A stretch of 64,000 bases of DNA from Gnetum montanum (Eukaryota; Streptophyta; Gnetopsida; Gnetales; Gnetaceae): contig MNCI01025042.1 in assembly GCA_015680685.1 (NCBI GenBank), positions 1,365,232 through 1,429,231 on the forward strand, read 5' to 3'. Of this stretch, positions 20,561 through 32,480 are shown one piece after another. A model generated the notes under the pieces. The model was not told where the DNA came from and ran no database searches. It was given only the letters and a program-made list of their open reading frames with translations. Both the position numbers and the translations under genes were made by a program. The number at the start of each line of letters is the position of its first letter. Position 1 is the first letter of the stretch.

Positions 20561-22190
20561 TATGCAAAAATTTAGGTTAGTATGCTAATTTCAAGAATGA
20601 AAGTAGAAGCTAAAAGGGAGTACAAAGTTATCCACCATGATGAAAAGGAACAAATACCTTTTCCATATGATAAGATACCCTTAACAGAAACCTATGCATG
20701 CATCCTATCTTAGTTAATAGAGATGGATGAAGAGGATGGAAAGGCTAGCTTGGATGAGTAGCAAGAAGAAGAGGATGAGTTTGGGATTGAGTCTGAACAT
20801 GAGAACCTCATGAGGGGCTTCTCCAACAATCAACCCCAAAAGCCACGATGCCTACCTCAACCCCTCTCACCTCTTTCATGAGAAAAATTTCCAAGTCCTC
20901 ACCTCCCACTTATCTAATCATGTTTAGACCAACGCCTATCACAGTAGCTTACCAAACATAATTGGTGCTACAGTCAATAACCTTCTACTTTGCCATGACA
21001 TTTTCCACCCAACCATGGTCTATGTAGCCTTCATCAGTGGTTTTGACCACTACTAACTCCTTATCCACCAAGATGGGGCCCACCATGGGATCTTAGATGA
21101 CCTAAGGATCACATACTCCATTTGTCCCCTTTATGCATGAGATACTGGCACAAAATTCCTTTTTTCTATTTAGTCCATCCATGACCATGATGACACAAAC
21201 TTTCCCCTTAGTGCCATAACCAATTGTGAGGTCACGGGCTTTCCAACCTACATCCAAACATTTTGTACAAATCCCACAATTCATGGAGGCACCTCATGGC
21301 CTGAATCAAGCCTTCCAAATGATCCAAGATTGACAAAATAGTTATAGAGACTCAAGAATTTCATTGTGAAGCACTTGTTAAGATGTTGAACTCCATCTCC
21401 ATTAGTATGGACATCTCCAATAATGAAAAATCCATCCATGCAGTGATGGTACCATCTTCACCTTGGGAATCAAAGTTAATGTCACTAGTGTTTCACAATA
21501 GCAAAATCAAGACTAACCCCTAAAATAGCAAGGTAACCAAGACATCCATCTTTATAACTATATGGGTAGGATAATTTAAAGTGCATAGACGACATGTAGA
21601 TGAAGCCGTAACAAATATCATACCTTATATCATCATTGAGCATTTATGCTTGGCCAAACACATGCAACATACCTTAACATCAATACTTATATACTTTAAT
21701 GGATTAAAGATTGCTGTTAAGGGATCTATCTATTTAGATTTTGTGGTAGGGGAACAATTCCCAACAATGGAAAAATTCCTGGTGATGGAGGAAACAATTC
21801 AACCTTATCTTGGGGAGGCCTTGGCTAGCTTAACTATGAGCTATGTCCTCATCCATCCATCAAGAAATTCACCTACCTTATGAGGAAGATGAAATAATCA
21901 TTCATGGAGATAGTGTGGTTCCTCTAGTAACAACATTAATGTAGAATAGGGGCTCGAAGTGAAGTTTTAGGAAGAAGCTCCTACTGTTAGCCACAAGGCC
22001 AAAAAGTGCAAGGTAGCAAAAGAGGCCAAGACCAACAATGATGAACCTATTGATATGCTATGAGGGAAGCTCCTCTTTAACATTGTTAGTGAAGAAAATG
22101 GGGAATATAAAATTGTACAAAATAAGCCAGACATGTTTCCTAATCTCTCAAAGATTAGGAAAGACTTGTACAAGTGATGTATACCCATGA
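20561..22190 (+). pseudogene. Element B gag-pro remnant with gag core deleted
   Basis: About 20575-20760 encodes SRMKVEAKREYKVI and FPYDKIPLTETYA, matching A gag at 780-900. The reading then reaches PHGLNQAFQMIQD (about 21290) and jumps to a segment equal to A's 3840-4000 (ALVKMLNSISISMDISNNE), so the capsid core, Cys/His motif and PYVVRIP linker are gone. Protease follows at 21590-21830: VDEAVTNIIPYIIIEHLCL, DFVVGEQFPTMEKFLVMEE. The catalytic D-x-G loop is now D-E-A, so it is dead. NIVSEENGEYKIVQ at 22080 is the conserved gag-pro tail, ending at the stop near 22176. Many stops. Confidence 0.75.
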
Positions 22191-22786
22191 TCCTCCTACC
22201 CTATGCACTTATAACTATGTAGCCATATGTACTTATAGCTTGTTAACCTAGTTGACATTTTACCTTACCTAATTGTGCCATTTCATTACACTTTATGTTA
22301 AATTTTAATTTTCATATAGCCTAGAATTTACTCTTATGTGAATTTTTACTTTTAAAGCCTTTTCTCTTTTAACATGATAAATATAAAAATGTTATACAAA
22401 CTTTAAAACTAGAAAAAATCTCTAAAAAAATTTAAAATGAAACATAGACAAAAAATATGCTTTGTTGTTCTGAAACGTGGGATCCATCAAGGCCTAAACC
22501 TAGCAAGATGCATGGCGCATTAAGGCCTTAAATTGGTAATTATCGTATGGCCTAAAATGGCTTAAAATTGGTAAGAAACCTTTTAACTTATTTTTCTTTT
22601 ATTCTACCACCTTATTACCTAGCTGCCTTAACCATTTTATTACATTATAACATCATAAACAGATTAGCAAACATAGCCTTGAACCATCATACCAACGTAA
22701 ATCATAAAACCATAATGCTAGAATAATATAACCAAAACTGAAAAATAAACTTCAAATTAAAATGTCTACAACATGATAGCCAGTCA
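22191..22786 (+). other. Element B spacer after gag-pro
   Basis: AT-rich with no gene. 22490-22580 has two decayed TTAAACT-type units (GGCCTTAAATTGGTAA and GGCTTAAAATTGGTAA), matching array 1 of A in position. Sequence continues at 35162 after removal of C. Confidence 0.5.
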
Positions 22787-22791
22787 CATGG
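22787..22791 (+). other. Target site duplication of element C, left copy
   Basis: CATGG is directly left of C and is repeated exactly at 35157-35161, directly right of C. This fixes C's ends. Confidence 0.9.
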
Positions 22792-23643
22792 TGATGAGTG
22801 GTGAGGTACCCCTATAGTTAACCATATGAATATGAGCATTTCATGCACGATCCGGTCGAACTCCGCAGATGGGCTAGTTGTGGTATCTAGATAGTTACTT
22901 GTTGATTGTAGTTTGCTATATTCCCACATGGAATAGTATTTTCTTTATCATGTATGGTTTAGTCTAGAGTGACGCATATGATGTGGTTTCTAACCTAGTG
23001 CTACTCCTGGAGGCAATGGAAAATAACTTCAATTAAGCTAGGAGAAAAAGGGAGAGAGAATCTAAGCTAGCCTAAGTGCAATGAGCATCTATCCCTTAAT
23101 CATTCGTACACATCTTGGACCTTGTGCATGACTACCACTGGGATTACCAAGAACATGGCCTAGGTACACTACTGGAATACCAAGTGGTCACACTTGAATG
23201 CTCATGATTAAGTCGTACTCATTCCATGTTTAAGGAGTTTAGGGTGGAGAGATATTAACTATGAAAGCAATAAATAACAATAAAAATTAAATGATTAAAC
23301 TAAGTGAATGCTACAATGATGAAGTAATCTTGATCTTTATTTCTAGTCATGTGCATGTCCAAGTACATCACACTCTAATAAAGGTGTCATACAATTACAA
23401 TCATCACATTGTAGGCATGCACTAGGATAGAGGGTTAAGAGGAAAAAATGACAAAAAGACTCTACTCAGACACTAAACTGAACTCCTTGACTCCTTGCAC
23501 CTACATGTGTATTTATAGGCCTACACATGAGTCATGATATCGCACATCCGATATTGTGAGCCGGGCTGCGATATCGCATACCTGATATTGTGTACGTGAT
23601 ATCGCGGGTGCGATATCAGGGCCAAATGATTCATGATTCATCA
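22792..23643 (-). repeat. Element C 3' LTR (852 bp)
   Basis: On the minus strand it runs TGATGAATCATG ... CACTCATCA, so it has TG/CA ends. It aligns along its length with 34308-35156 with scattered differences. A TATA box CCTATAAATAC lies at about 23513-23522 (minus). Just upstream of the TATA (23528-23620) are several (G)CGATATCGCA-type palindromes. The polypurine-like ATGGGGGTA precedes the LTR on the minus strand at 23644-23652. Confidence 0.9.
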
Positions 23644-23822
23644 TACCCCCATAACTGAATGAAAACTCATCCTCAAGTTAAACAAAATGAGAACAAGATC
23701 CATTGATTACATAGTGGAGAGGTATGGGATTATTGATTGACTAGGAATTTATTCATGCCATAGTGGAGAATTGAATAGAACAAAATTAGAATAGATAGAA
23801 AAAAGAATAAAAAATCATAAAA

Positions 23823-26627
23823 TTACAAAATTTTGTGGAACTCATGTGGTTCTAGGTGGCGGTGGCTCCTCCATGAGTCACTTCCCCTTGTCTTGTGCTC
23901 CAGGATTTGGGATTTGATGGCTCTGAAGGAGTGCTTGGAGCTTTTCTTCTTTAGTTTGGGGATCTTGTGCCATCCATGTTGATGCTCCAACATTTGATTA
24001 AGTCGGCACCTCCCATGGACATGGTAGTTGTAGGAACATCTTATTTGCTTTAACATACCAAGCTGCAAATATCCATCGTTCCTCCTTGTAGGCTCTGGCT
24101 TTGTCCCTGTACTCTTGAAAATTTGTAAGCTGTCAAGACAAGTTCGTTGCAACATCTTTCTGGCCTTGGTAGCTAGTCTTAACCACCTCTAGTTCAGAAT
24201 TTGTGACTTCTAGCTTCTGCAACATTTTCTCATGCTCTGCAAATTCTACTTCATATTTTATGTAGGTGGTAGCTACCTACTTCTCGAGCTTTGTTCTTAG
24301 GCATCTTGCTGTCAACATGGCTAGATTGGCATATCACAGGTTTGCCAATTCCATGTACTTTTAAGGTCTTAAATCTGCAGTTCTTGACTTTTAAGCTCTG
24401 ATTGGTGGACAAATGCATATGTGTCCAATATGGTTAGCCAATCAATGTGTTGAGCATTGAAAGTGTTGATGTGGGCCTTGGCCATATGGATCTCCTTTTC
24501 TATGACTTGCTTGTACATCCCCACTTGGTCTCTAAAGTGCTCCTTTAACTTTTCATGCCACTTGGCCTCATTTTTCCACATGCTTATTTCGATGGCCATT
24601 GTTTGACAGATTATGTGTACCTCCTCCATTGAGAGGGTTTGATTTTCTTTGGCCAAATGGTTCATGTCTTGGTTAACCCTAACCAAATGTTCTCGTAATT
24701 ACTAAAAGTTTTCCTTGAGAACATTCTTCTATTTCTCCACAGTGGTCAACCAAAGATTATTAGTAGCAAGCTATTTATTCTCTTCCTGTAAGGCCTTGAG
24801 TGCTTTGGTGTATGTGTATGTTTGTTCTTGTGTCTTGGAAGCATCCCAGTCGGCCTTCTCCTTCTTCTTCGCTATTCTTTTATTATCTGCCAATAATTTA
24901 TTGAGCTGCTCTATCCTGAAGGTGTTTAGTTGGTCTATGGAAATGAATTGAGATCGGGCCCGTTGTGCAACTTATAGGGTAACGAGCCTTTTTTAGAGTC
25001 TTGCCAACTATGCTTCTGCATGCTCGACCTTGATCTTTGCCATTACCAGCTTTCCTTTGGTGGAGATGAGGTTTGATTATGCTGCTATGACATCTTGTGG
25101 GATGTCAAACAAGGAAATCATTACTTGTCTTATCTGTAGCAATCGATCAAGGACATCCTCATGCTCCATAGGAGTCATTGAGGAACCGGCTAGAGTTTGA
25201 GCATCTTGTGCTCCTATGAAATTTGTCGGTGCCACAACAGGGATGTTGAAATATTCTTTGATGTGGTCCATGTCCACTTTTTCCACTCCTATTTCATCTT
25301 GGTGTTGCATGATCACCACTGTGGCCCCTTCACCCATTTTCAATTGCACCTAGAAAGACGCAACATTCCATGAAATCTTTTGTGACCAATGAGTCTCCCC
25401 TCCTCCTGTTTGAATGCACACCTTGCCCTGTGCATAATCAATATAAATTGTGGACCGTACGATATCGTCGATGACACATAAGAGATTAGAATCATCACAA
25501 CTTTCCCAACTGACTGTCTCAGCGATGGCCTTAAGATGGCTCATTGACAGTCAATGATCCTGCGGCGGTGGTGATGGTTGGTCTTGCTAGCTCATGTTGG
25601 GCCTTGCTTGTTATTGACTGGGCCCTGTGCTTGGGAGTTAGCTAGGCCTTGTGGTTTAAGTTGTAGTGGGTCCCACTGTCTATTCTTGCTCTGGCTCTAG
25701 TGTCTCACCAGCACTTTTCCTTGGGGCTGGTGGCTTTAGTAGTTTTGTGAATGAAGCATTTTGAGCTCTTCTGGGAATGTCATTGGTGTACCCTAGAATA
25801 CTAGCATATTTGCAAAGCTTCCTGATGAGACAAGAGAAGGGCAATATGAACTTCCCTATCTTGCATTCTTCAAACCGTCTGAAGATCTCCATGAGATACA
25901 GATGAGGAAGGTTAGCATTAGCCTTTCCCATCAATATCGCACTTTCTCTTGCCGCATATGTTGAGATTCTTTTTAATCCTCTTATGGGGAAGATGTGATA
26001 ATTGCCAATCTTGAAATATATCCTTTCTTCCAATGTCAACTCTCCATATGTCTTGTCCTCTTTTTTGTACACCCTATCCAACCAAAATCTTTGCACATTA
26101 GCATCAGACTGAGTGGATAGGTGAGTAACTTTTGGCCCTGTATTCAAAAGGTTCAACATTCCCGGGATGGCCTTGGCAAAAAAATCTATAGACACATCAC
26201 AAATGTTAACTGTGGTTCCTTCTTCCTTATTGTGCCAAAATTGGTATGTTTCTCCTAAGTACCAGGCACCACTTTTAGAGAGGATAGGCCATAATGAAGA
26301 TCCTTTGAGTTGGTCCCTAACAACCTCAGAAGCGAATTCCATGAAAGGTCTAAGGTTTAATTCCATGATCACAGTTATCGATGTGGACCTTTCTTGGATA
26401 TCCTGGACACACTTTGTGGACAATGTGAGGTGTTTTCCCTATTCAAGTGCTTCATTAGCTCCTTCCGCTTGTCCCAACTGTGTAGTAGTAGGAATCTCTT
26501 GATGGATGCTAAATGATTGTGCCTCCTGCTTTGCACGTGGTTCAGGAAATGCTTGTCCTCTACCTCTCTTGGGTTGCTTGGACACACTTTGAGAGGGTCC
26601 TTCTTGTTGTCCATGTTTAGGGGCCAT
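23823..26627 (-). pseudogene. Element C accessory protein, about 935 codons, single frame with stops
   Basis: One reading frame runs leftward from ATG at 26627 to a stop at 23823, broken only by stop codons, with no frameshift that I can see. The N-terminus is MAPKHGQQ then KQPKRGRGQ, a possible nuclear signal. Residues about 65-315 (26430-25680) form a globular segment with LRPFMEFASEVV, FWLDRVYKKEDKTYGELTL and ILPFSCLIRKLCKYASI; its order resembles the middle domain of A's antisense gene and plant transposon-associated proteins. A Pro/Gln linker follows, then WESCDDSNLLCVIDDI, and from about 25080 to 24370 long heptad-rich coiled coils. It replaces pol in C. Sense orientation, unlike A's gene. 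Function unknown. Confidence 0.65.
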
Positions 26628-26639
26628 TTGCAATCACAT

Positions 26640-27483
26640 GAGGTCGACCATTAGTAAGTTGTTTACAAAATTTAAGTTATACCTTACTTCTTCCTTAATG
26701 AATTCATTTCTTATTTCATGTGATCCAGAGTTAGAAAATATTGTAGAAATATCCCCTAAAAGTTTTAAGATTGGGCCTCTTAATTTAATTGGGTGGCTTT
26801 AAAATTTAATTTCCTGGTGTAGGTGAGGAGATAAGATTATTTTTGGCACATGTTTATCATCATTTTTTTTGTAATCAATTACCCTTTATAGTATCCTTCG
26901 GATGATGATGAATTTCAAAAAATTTATACACAATTTGGAGTGTACCCTTCCCCCATGACTAAGCTGAACACTTTAGGTTCAAGTAGGTTCTTTTGGAATA
27001 AGAATTGGAGTGCTAGTGAGCGAGTTATGGCTATTGGAACAAGAGGTGTGCAAGTCACGAGTCATAGAAGAAAATTTGAAAAATTCCCCCATGTGAACAA
27101 TGATGTTGACGTATGTGGGGGGATCCATATATATAGTTTTGTGTGACGCGATATCGCATACGTGATAGCACAGCCTTGATATCATGTTAGACATGATATT
27201 GCATACAGGATATCGTGGCTTGTTTAAAGTAGGATAGTTAGAAGAATTGATAAATTTATGAAATTCTAAACTTGAAAATGAAGGAGTTGAATTTGGTGTA
27301 AAAGGTCTAGAGTAATATTAAATAGTACTAAAGGTACAAAAAATATAATGGTGTAGAAGCTGGCAATGGAATGCATGAATCGAATGAGGAGAAAGGACAT
27401 GTGTTGGTTCATAGGAACATTTGAACCAGAAGGATAGTGAGGGAAAGAGTATTGTAATTATTGGAGGGTATAATGTGATGGTG
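26640..27483 (-). promoter_or_regulatory. Upstream region of element C accessory frame: GATATC palindromes and TATA
   Basis: 27150-27230 holds CGCGATATCGCATACG, TTGATATCATG, ATGATATTGCATAC and GGATATCGTGG. On the minus strand these lie directly upstream of ACTATATATATGG (27130-27142). C's LTR has the same order, palindromes then TATA. So the accessory frame appears to have a copy of the LTR-type promoter module about 500 bases upstream of its ATG. 27235-27483 is unremarkable spacer up to the H insertion. Confidence 0.5.
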
Positions 27484-27488
27484 ATGTG
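27484..27488 (+). other. Target site duplication of element H, left copy
   Basis: ATGTG directly left of TGTAACGATGG, repeated exactly at 31106-31110 to the right of the terminal GCACGACA. Confidence 0.75.
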
Positions 27489-29016
27489 TGTAACGATGGA
27501 AAATGTCAGCAGCTGGAAAATACCAAACAAAATCCCGTGTACACAGTTTTAACCACGGATCCGTGCAAGGGCTATGCTGGAAAAATGAATCTGCGGCGCC
27601 CTGAACGGTCTTGTCGATCAAACAGGGACTTACTAATCAGTAAATCGACAAAGATTACAAATATTTCGTGGAACGATATGATTAGGCGAGTCGCAAAATG
27701 AGAGAAAAGCAATGTAGATGAATGGTAATGACCATGATAGCGTTAACACGACAACAGGAATCAGACACGAGAGAAACGCGTGATTGCAAGATCTATAGTT
27801 TGACCCGGGAAAATAAGTATTTTGTATATTCAAGTTACACTGGGGAGACCCCGATTGTTTTATATAAAGCAAACACAAAGCAACAAGAAACAAGCAAACT
27901 GTCTGAGCAGAAGTGCAGAATAGAATCTGATCTACCTTGTAGGCCGGAGAAGGGATGCAAGGAAGGTCAAGTTCTGACGTCTATTGATCAACTACTTCTG
28001 ATCAATAGAAACTCACAAACCACACCAGATGATATTTGGATCTCTGATCTGCTCCTTTTTCCTTAGTAGTCTTTGCTCGGAATTGCCGATAATCGCCAAT
28101 GGAGAAAGTTGTGTCTTCGCCAAAGGGGTAATCGCTCTTACTGCCAATGCTCAAGCCAAGTGCCTCCTATCTCTGTCTCTCTGTTATTGTCCCTTGTTGT
28201 CGTACTCTTTTCTTCGCCAACTAGGATATTTATAGGTTTGACGATATGTGGAGAAGGCACAGCTGTGATGACACGTGTTTCAAACTTTTCGGAAGATCGT
28301 TGACTTGACCATCCTTGTGTTGAAATCTGTATCTACGCACAATACGCGCATCTACGTATTGTGCGTATGAGTGACGAATGTGGGTCGGGCATGTCTCTAT
28401 TGATTTTGGGCTACATTATGCTTGAACGCATTGCGTCGCGTACAAGAGCATAATAAAACATGAAGATAATAGATTCAAGCTGCTTTACGCTCATTTACGC
28501 TGCCGTGCGTAGTGAAGCGTAAGCAATGATTATTTTGACGATGACTTACGCTGACACACGCTGCGTTGCGTAAAGGGCGTAAGGCGGTCAATATGTAAAA
28601 AAAGAAAAGCACCGATCTACTATGTGTCGTTGATCTCTCTTTGACTTTTTCGACACTCATTACGTTGCCATGCGTACTGAACATAAACTCGGCCTTGGAC
28701 AAAAGACTTAGCCAAAATACACGAGAAGCCGCATATTACGTTGTTTAAGCCTTAGTCTTTGCCGAATCTACTAAAGTAAACTGCCTTCTAATGTCAGACT
28801 ACGTTTTGCTGAGCGTCATTACGCTACACTGCATGCTACAGTGTAAATATGGAAACATAGTGAGATAAGAAATCTGTGAAGGGAAACCAAAGTCTTGATG
28901 CCGCGTGCCTCCTTGCCTTGCCCTATCTTGTTCTTCTTTCTGGAATTCTGTCATGTACTCTTGCCCAAATCACGAATCTTTTCCTGAGGCCGACTTGCAA
29001 TTTCCATCGTGTTTCA
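27489..29016 (-). repeat. Element H LTR (1528 bp)
   Basis: On the minus strand it starts TGAAACACGATGG after a GGGGCCAT polypurine end and finishes CCATCGTTACA. Its last 150 bases match the LTR end of E at 53901-54050 (GACAAGAC-GTTCA block). A TATA box CCTATAAATATCC lies at 28226-28238 (minus). 28330-28840 is rich in TTTACGCT, GCGTAAG and TACGC motifs, so H belongs to the same wider family as A and E. Its CpGs are largely intact, implying it is younger than B or D. Confidence 0.75.
28334..28367. repeat. Perfect 13-bp inverted repeat in H LTR
   Basis: TACGCACAATACG (28334-28346) and its exact complement CGTATTGTGCGTA (28355-28367) are separated by eight bases. It can form a hairpin and lies about 100 bases from the LTR TATA box. 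Confidence 0.8.
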
Positions 29017-31105
29017 ATGGCCCCTCTTTGTTGATGGTTAGAGGGCCTACCCGAAAGACATCGACAAAGAATGCGAAACACCAGAGAGGCAAAAGCACTA
29101 ACAGCATTCATCAATGGCTATTCAAGTGTCGCCCTGTCAACATAGAGGGGCAAAGATGGAGGTAGTAGGAGATAGAATGGTACAGGAGGAAACAGGTTCG
29201 GGGAAGACTCAAATGAATCAGGATGGCAGGGTTGTGGAATGCACTCATTGAACACATAGAAACATATGCATACTTGTGTTAACAGGAATGCTTTCAGACG
29301 AGCATAGCGCATCAGTTTGAGATTTCTCTATCACAGACTATAGCAGGAATGCTTGCAAAAGGAGCGCAGCGCGTCACTTCTGCGATGTCTCTGCTATGAT
29401 ACATAATTGCGTTACGCCAGTTTATGGACTTGATTGTAATGCGAGTGCAGAAAATGGGTGCTTGCGTATGTGGCTTTTGCATACAGGAAGCAGATGGTAG
29501 GGATGAAGCGAAGTAAGAACTGAGGGTAGGATCATGAGGAGAAGAGGGATGCACTTCTAAGTGGACAGGCTAACCCGAGCAGCCATTTCAAAATGCTGTT
29601 CGTACTTCACCACTTAGATGAATGCACCTTTGGACGACATCTTTGAAGCAAGTAACCTGCAGCCAAAGAAGAAGACATAGGATACCATTGCTCGTCCGAA
29701 GAATAGGTGAGGTTCTTGAAACGAGTGCTAATAGAGGCGAGATGAAGTGACCAGGCTGTGAAGGAGGAACTGGAGCACGAGGCCATAGTCTTGAACCTTG
29801 ACGCTCGGCCTAGCATATCGCTGCCAAAGAACATCAGACTCGACACACCTGATTGGTTATGTAAAGAACCAGCCAGATGAATTTGTGAAGCTAGGGCCTG
29901 ATAGCGATGATGAGCAGAGATCCCCAAAGTCGCAATTGATGGGAATGCCTTTGGGGCTCCGGGCGGCGGAACTAACCCCTCGGAGATACCGTCACCGTGC
30001 CCATTGCAGCGGTGGTACCTCTGAGAGGTTAGTTCCGCCGCTCGGAGCCCCAAAGGCATTCTCATCGATTAAAACTTTGGGGATCTCCGCTCATCATCGC
30101 TATTAGGCCCTAGCTTCATAGATTCATCTGGCTGGTTCTTTACATAACCAGTCAAGTGTGACGAGTCTGATGTTCTTTGGCAGCGATATGCTGGGCCGAG
30201 CGTCAAGGTTGAAGACTATGGCCTTGTGCTCTAGTTCCTCCTTCATGGCCCGGTCACTTCATCTCGCCTCTGTCGGCACTCATTTCAACAACCTCACCTG
30301 TTGTTCGGATGAGCAATGGTATCCTATGTCTTCTTCTTTGGCTGCTGGTTACTTGCTTCAAAGATGTTGTCCAAAGGTGCATTCATCTAAGTGGTGAAGT
30401 ACGAACAGCATTTTGAAATGGCTGCTCGGGTTAGCCTGTCCACTTAGAAGTGCATCCCTCTTCTCCTCATGATCCTACCCTCAGTTCTTACTTCGTTTCA
30501 TCCCTACCATCTGCTTCCTGTATGCAAAATACACATACGCAAGCACCCGTTTTCTGCACTCGCATTGCAATCAAGTCCATAAACTAGCGTAATGCAATTA
30601 CATGTCATAGTAGAGACATCGTAGAAGTGACGCGCTGTGCTCCTTTTGCAAGCATTCCTGCTATAGTCTGTAACAGAGAAATCTCAGACTGATGCGCTAC
30701 GCTCGTCTGAAAGCATTCCTGTTAACACAAGTATGCATATGTTTCTATGTGTTCAATGAGTGCATTCCACAGCCCTGCCATCCTGATTCATTTGAGTCTT
30801 CCCCGAACTTGTTTCCTCCTGTACCATTCTATCTCCTACTGCCTCCATCTTTGCCCCTCTATGTTGATAGGGCAACACTTGAATAGCCATTGATGAACGC
30901 TGTTAGTGCTTTTGCCTCTCCGGTGTTTCGCATTCTTTGTCGACGTCTTTCGGGCAGGCCCTCTAACCATCAACAAAGAGGGGCCATTGAAACACCGTGG
31001 AAATTGAGAGTCAGCCTCAAGCAAAGATTCGTGATTTGGGCAAGAGTACATGACACTATTCCAGAAAGAAGAACAAGATAGGGCAAGGCAAGGAGGCGCA
31101 CGACA
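28899..31105. repeat. Large palindrome of element H (arms about 1.1 kb, centre near 30002)
   Basis: The sequence left of about 30002 is the near-perfect reverse complement of that to the right. The 64-codon frame at 29118-29312 (minus) is identical in translation to 30692-30886 (plus). Both arms contain polypurine tract plus LTR start pointing outward (29016-29033 and 30973-30999), and both reach the GCCTCCTTGCC / GGCAAGGAGGC block. The centre lies in GCGGCGGAACTAACC ... GGTTAGTTCCGCCGC with little spacer (about 29963-30045). Scattered substitutions show independent decay since formation. Frames in the arms (29607-30065 minus, 29798-30397 plus) match no protein I recognise. Confidence 0.9.
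30988..31105 (+). repeat. Element H right end: first 118 bp of LTR only
   Basis: TGAAACACCG starts after the GAGGGGCCAT tract and mirrors 28899-29016. It ends at GCACGACA, followed by ATGTG. The rest of the LTR is absent, so H has one full LTR and one stub in opposite orientation. Confidence 0.75.
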
Positions 31106-31110
31106 ATGTG

Positions 31111-32480
31111 TTGTGAGTGTAGATTACAAGGGTTACACAAGTGGGTCCTTCCCAAAGCAGGTTCCAACCTATAGTGACCTTGCATAACCACACCTTAAAA
31201 TGTTCATAGGCACTAGAAGGGTTAAATGTAATCCACACCAATTGCACAAAACAGACACATGTAGATACCACTATGATGAGGTGGTGAGGTATGAATTCAA
31301 TGCTACATAAGACATGAGTCACAAATTCATGAATAGTGAGATGAGGTGAATTGTAGAAGGGATTGCAAAGATTGGGACATGAGGTAATTGGCCTAGGGCA
31401 TAATGAATCCTCAGTGTAAGGCATGATTAATGTGTGATTAACTTATCGCTCAAAAAGTAGGACCAAGTCCATTCCTCTGATTAATGACATCACATTATTT
31501 CATCCCAATGATAGACAATAATGAGAGCATCATGATGGCAAGGTGTACGGTCACTTGGCGTTTTGTACAAGGGAGAAGTGATTTTTCTTTGTGGCACTCT
31601 TCTTCTCTTTTTTTTTGATGAATGCTTAAGCCATAGAAGTCACCTACCTTTAGGCATGGGTGCATGTCTTTCTAGTGGGACCCCCTAGAATAGCATTGAG
31701 TTTCCTTGATTGAGTGCCTTTTGATTACTCTTACTTCTAGTTTTTATTAGATCTACAAGGATCTTAGTACAACCAAGCTACATGATAACTTCTATAGATG
31801 TTACCAAAGAGAATCCACAAGTCCCCTTGATGTCACACCCTGGTCATTCTCACTTAGTCCATCCTACTGCACTCTAGGTATAATAAGCACAAGGTTACTT
31901 TAAGTTTTAATGATTAGGAATATCATTGTACCCAGGGTAGAACCTCTTATTAATGGAACAGGTAGGTGGATGTTGTGGGCTTGTTGTTCAAGTAATTAGT
32001 AACTTGAGACTTAATAGCAGAGAATAACACCTCAATTAATGAGTCACATGAGTGTTTTATTCATAGATGAGATTAATCATAAAAAGATAAAAAGACAGAA
32101 AGATAAAGCAATAAATTAAAAGGTGAAAACCTGGAAAACAAAAAGTTGAAAAATTAAAGAAATAGAAAAACATTTATTAATTCTATGTTTTTAGAATGGA
32201 GAATACCCCCCATAGCTAAATGGTTGAGCATGGCTAGAATTAATAAATGGAAGGTTAGGATCCTTGCATGCTAGAAATGTTGGGACTTGGTCATACTTAC
32301 CCCATTAGGGTTCACACACTTAATTAGAGTTGACATAGTGGGGCAAGTTATAAGATGTGATTAATTTATAAGGGGTTGACCCATTATGGTACTTGTGATC
32401 GTAAGATGGTATGCAAGGATCAACATGTCTTCCCATGTGGCTATATTTATTAGAGTATTGAGTGGTGGCCTTGATAAGGT
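31111..32480 (-). other. Element C internal region, no recognised gene
   Basis: Continuation of C right of H. No long frame resembles a known protein. About 32240-32480 may hold the decayed end of gag (minus strand, frame with short open stretches). No RT, RNase H or integrase motif is visible here or in the remaining interior of C. Confidence 0.5.

Noticed and set aside
29607-30397. Frames of 102-152 codons in the palindrome
   Set aside because: They are mirror images of each other forced by the inverted repeat, and match no protein I recognise.
27489-31105. Interpretation of H as a DNA transposon with long terminal inverted repeats
   Set aside because: The ends are not symmetric: the left end is a full LTR end and the right end is an internal LTR position. 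The 5-bp duplication and polypurine tracts point to a retroelement.
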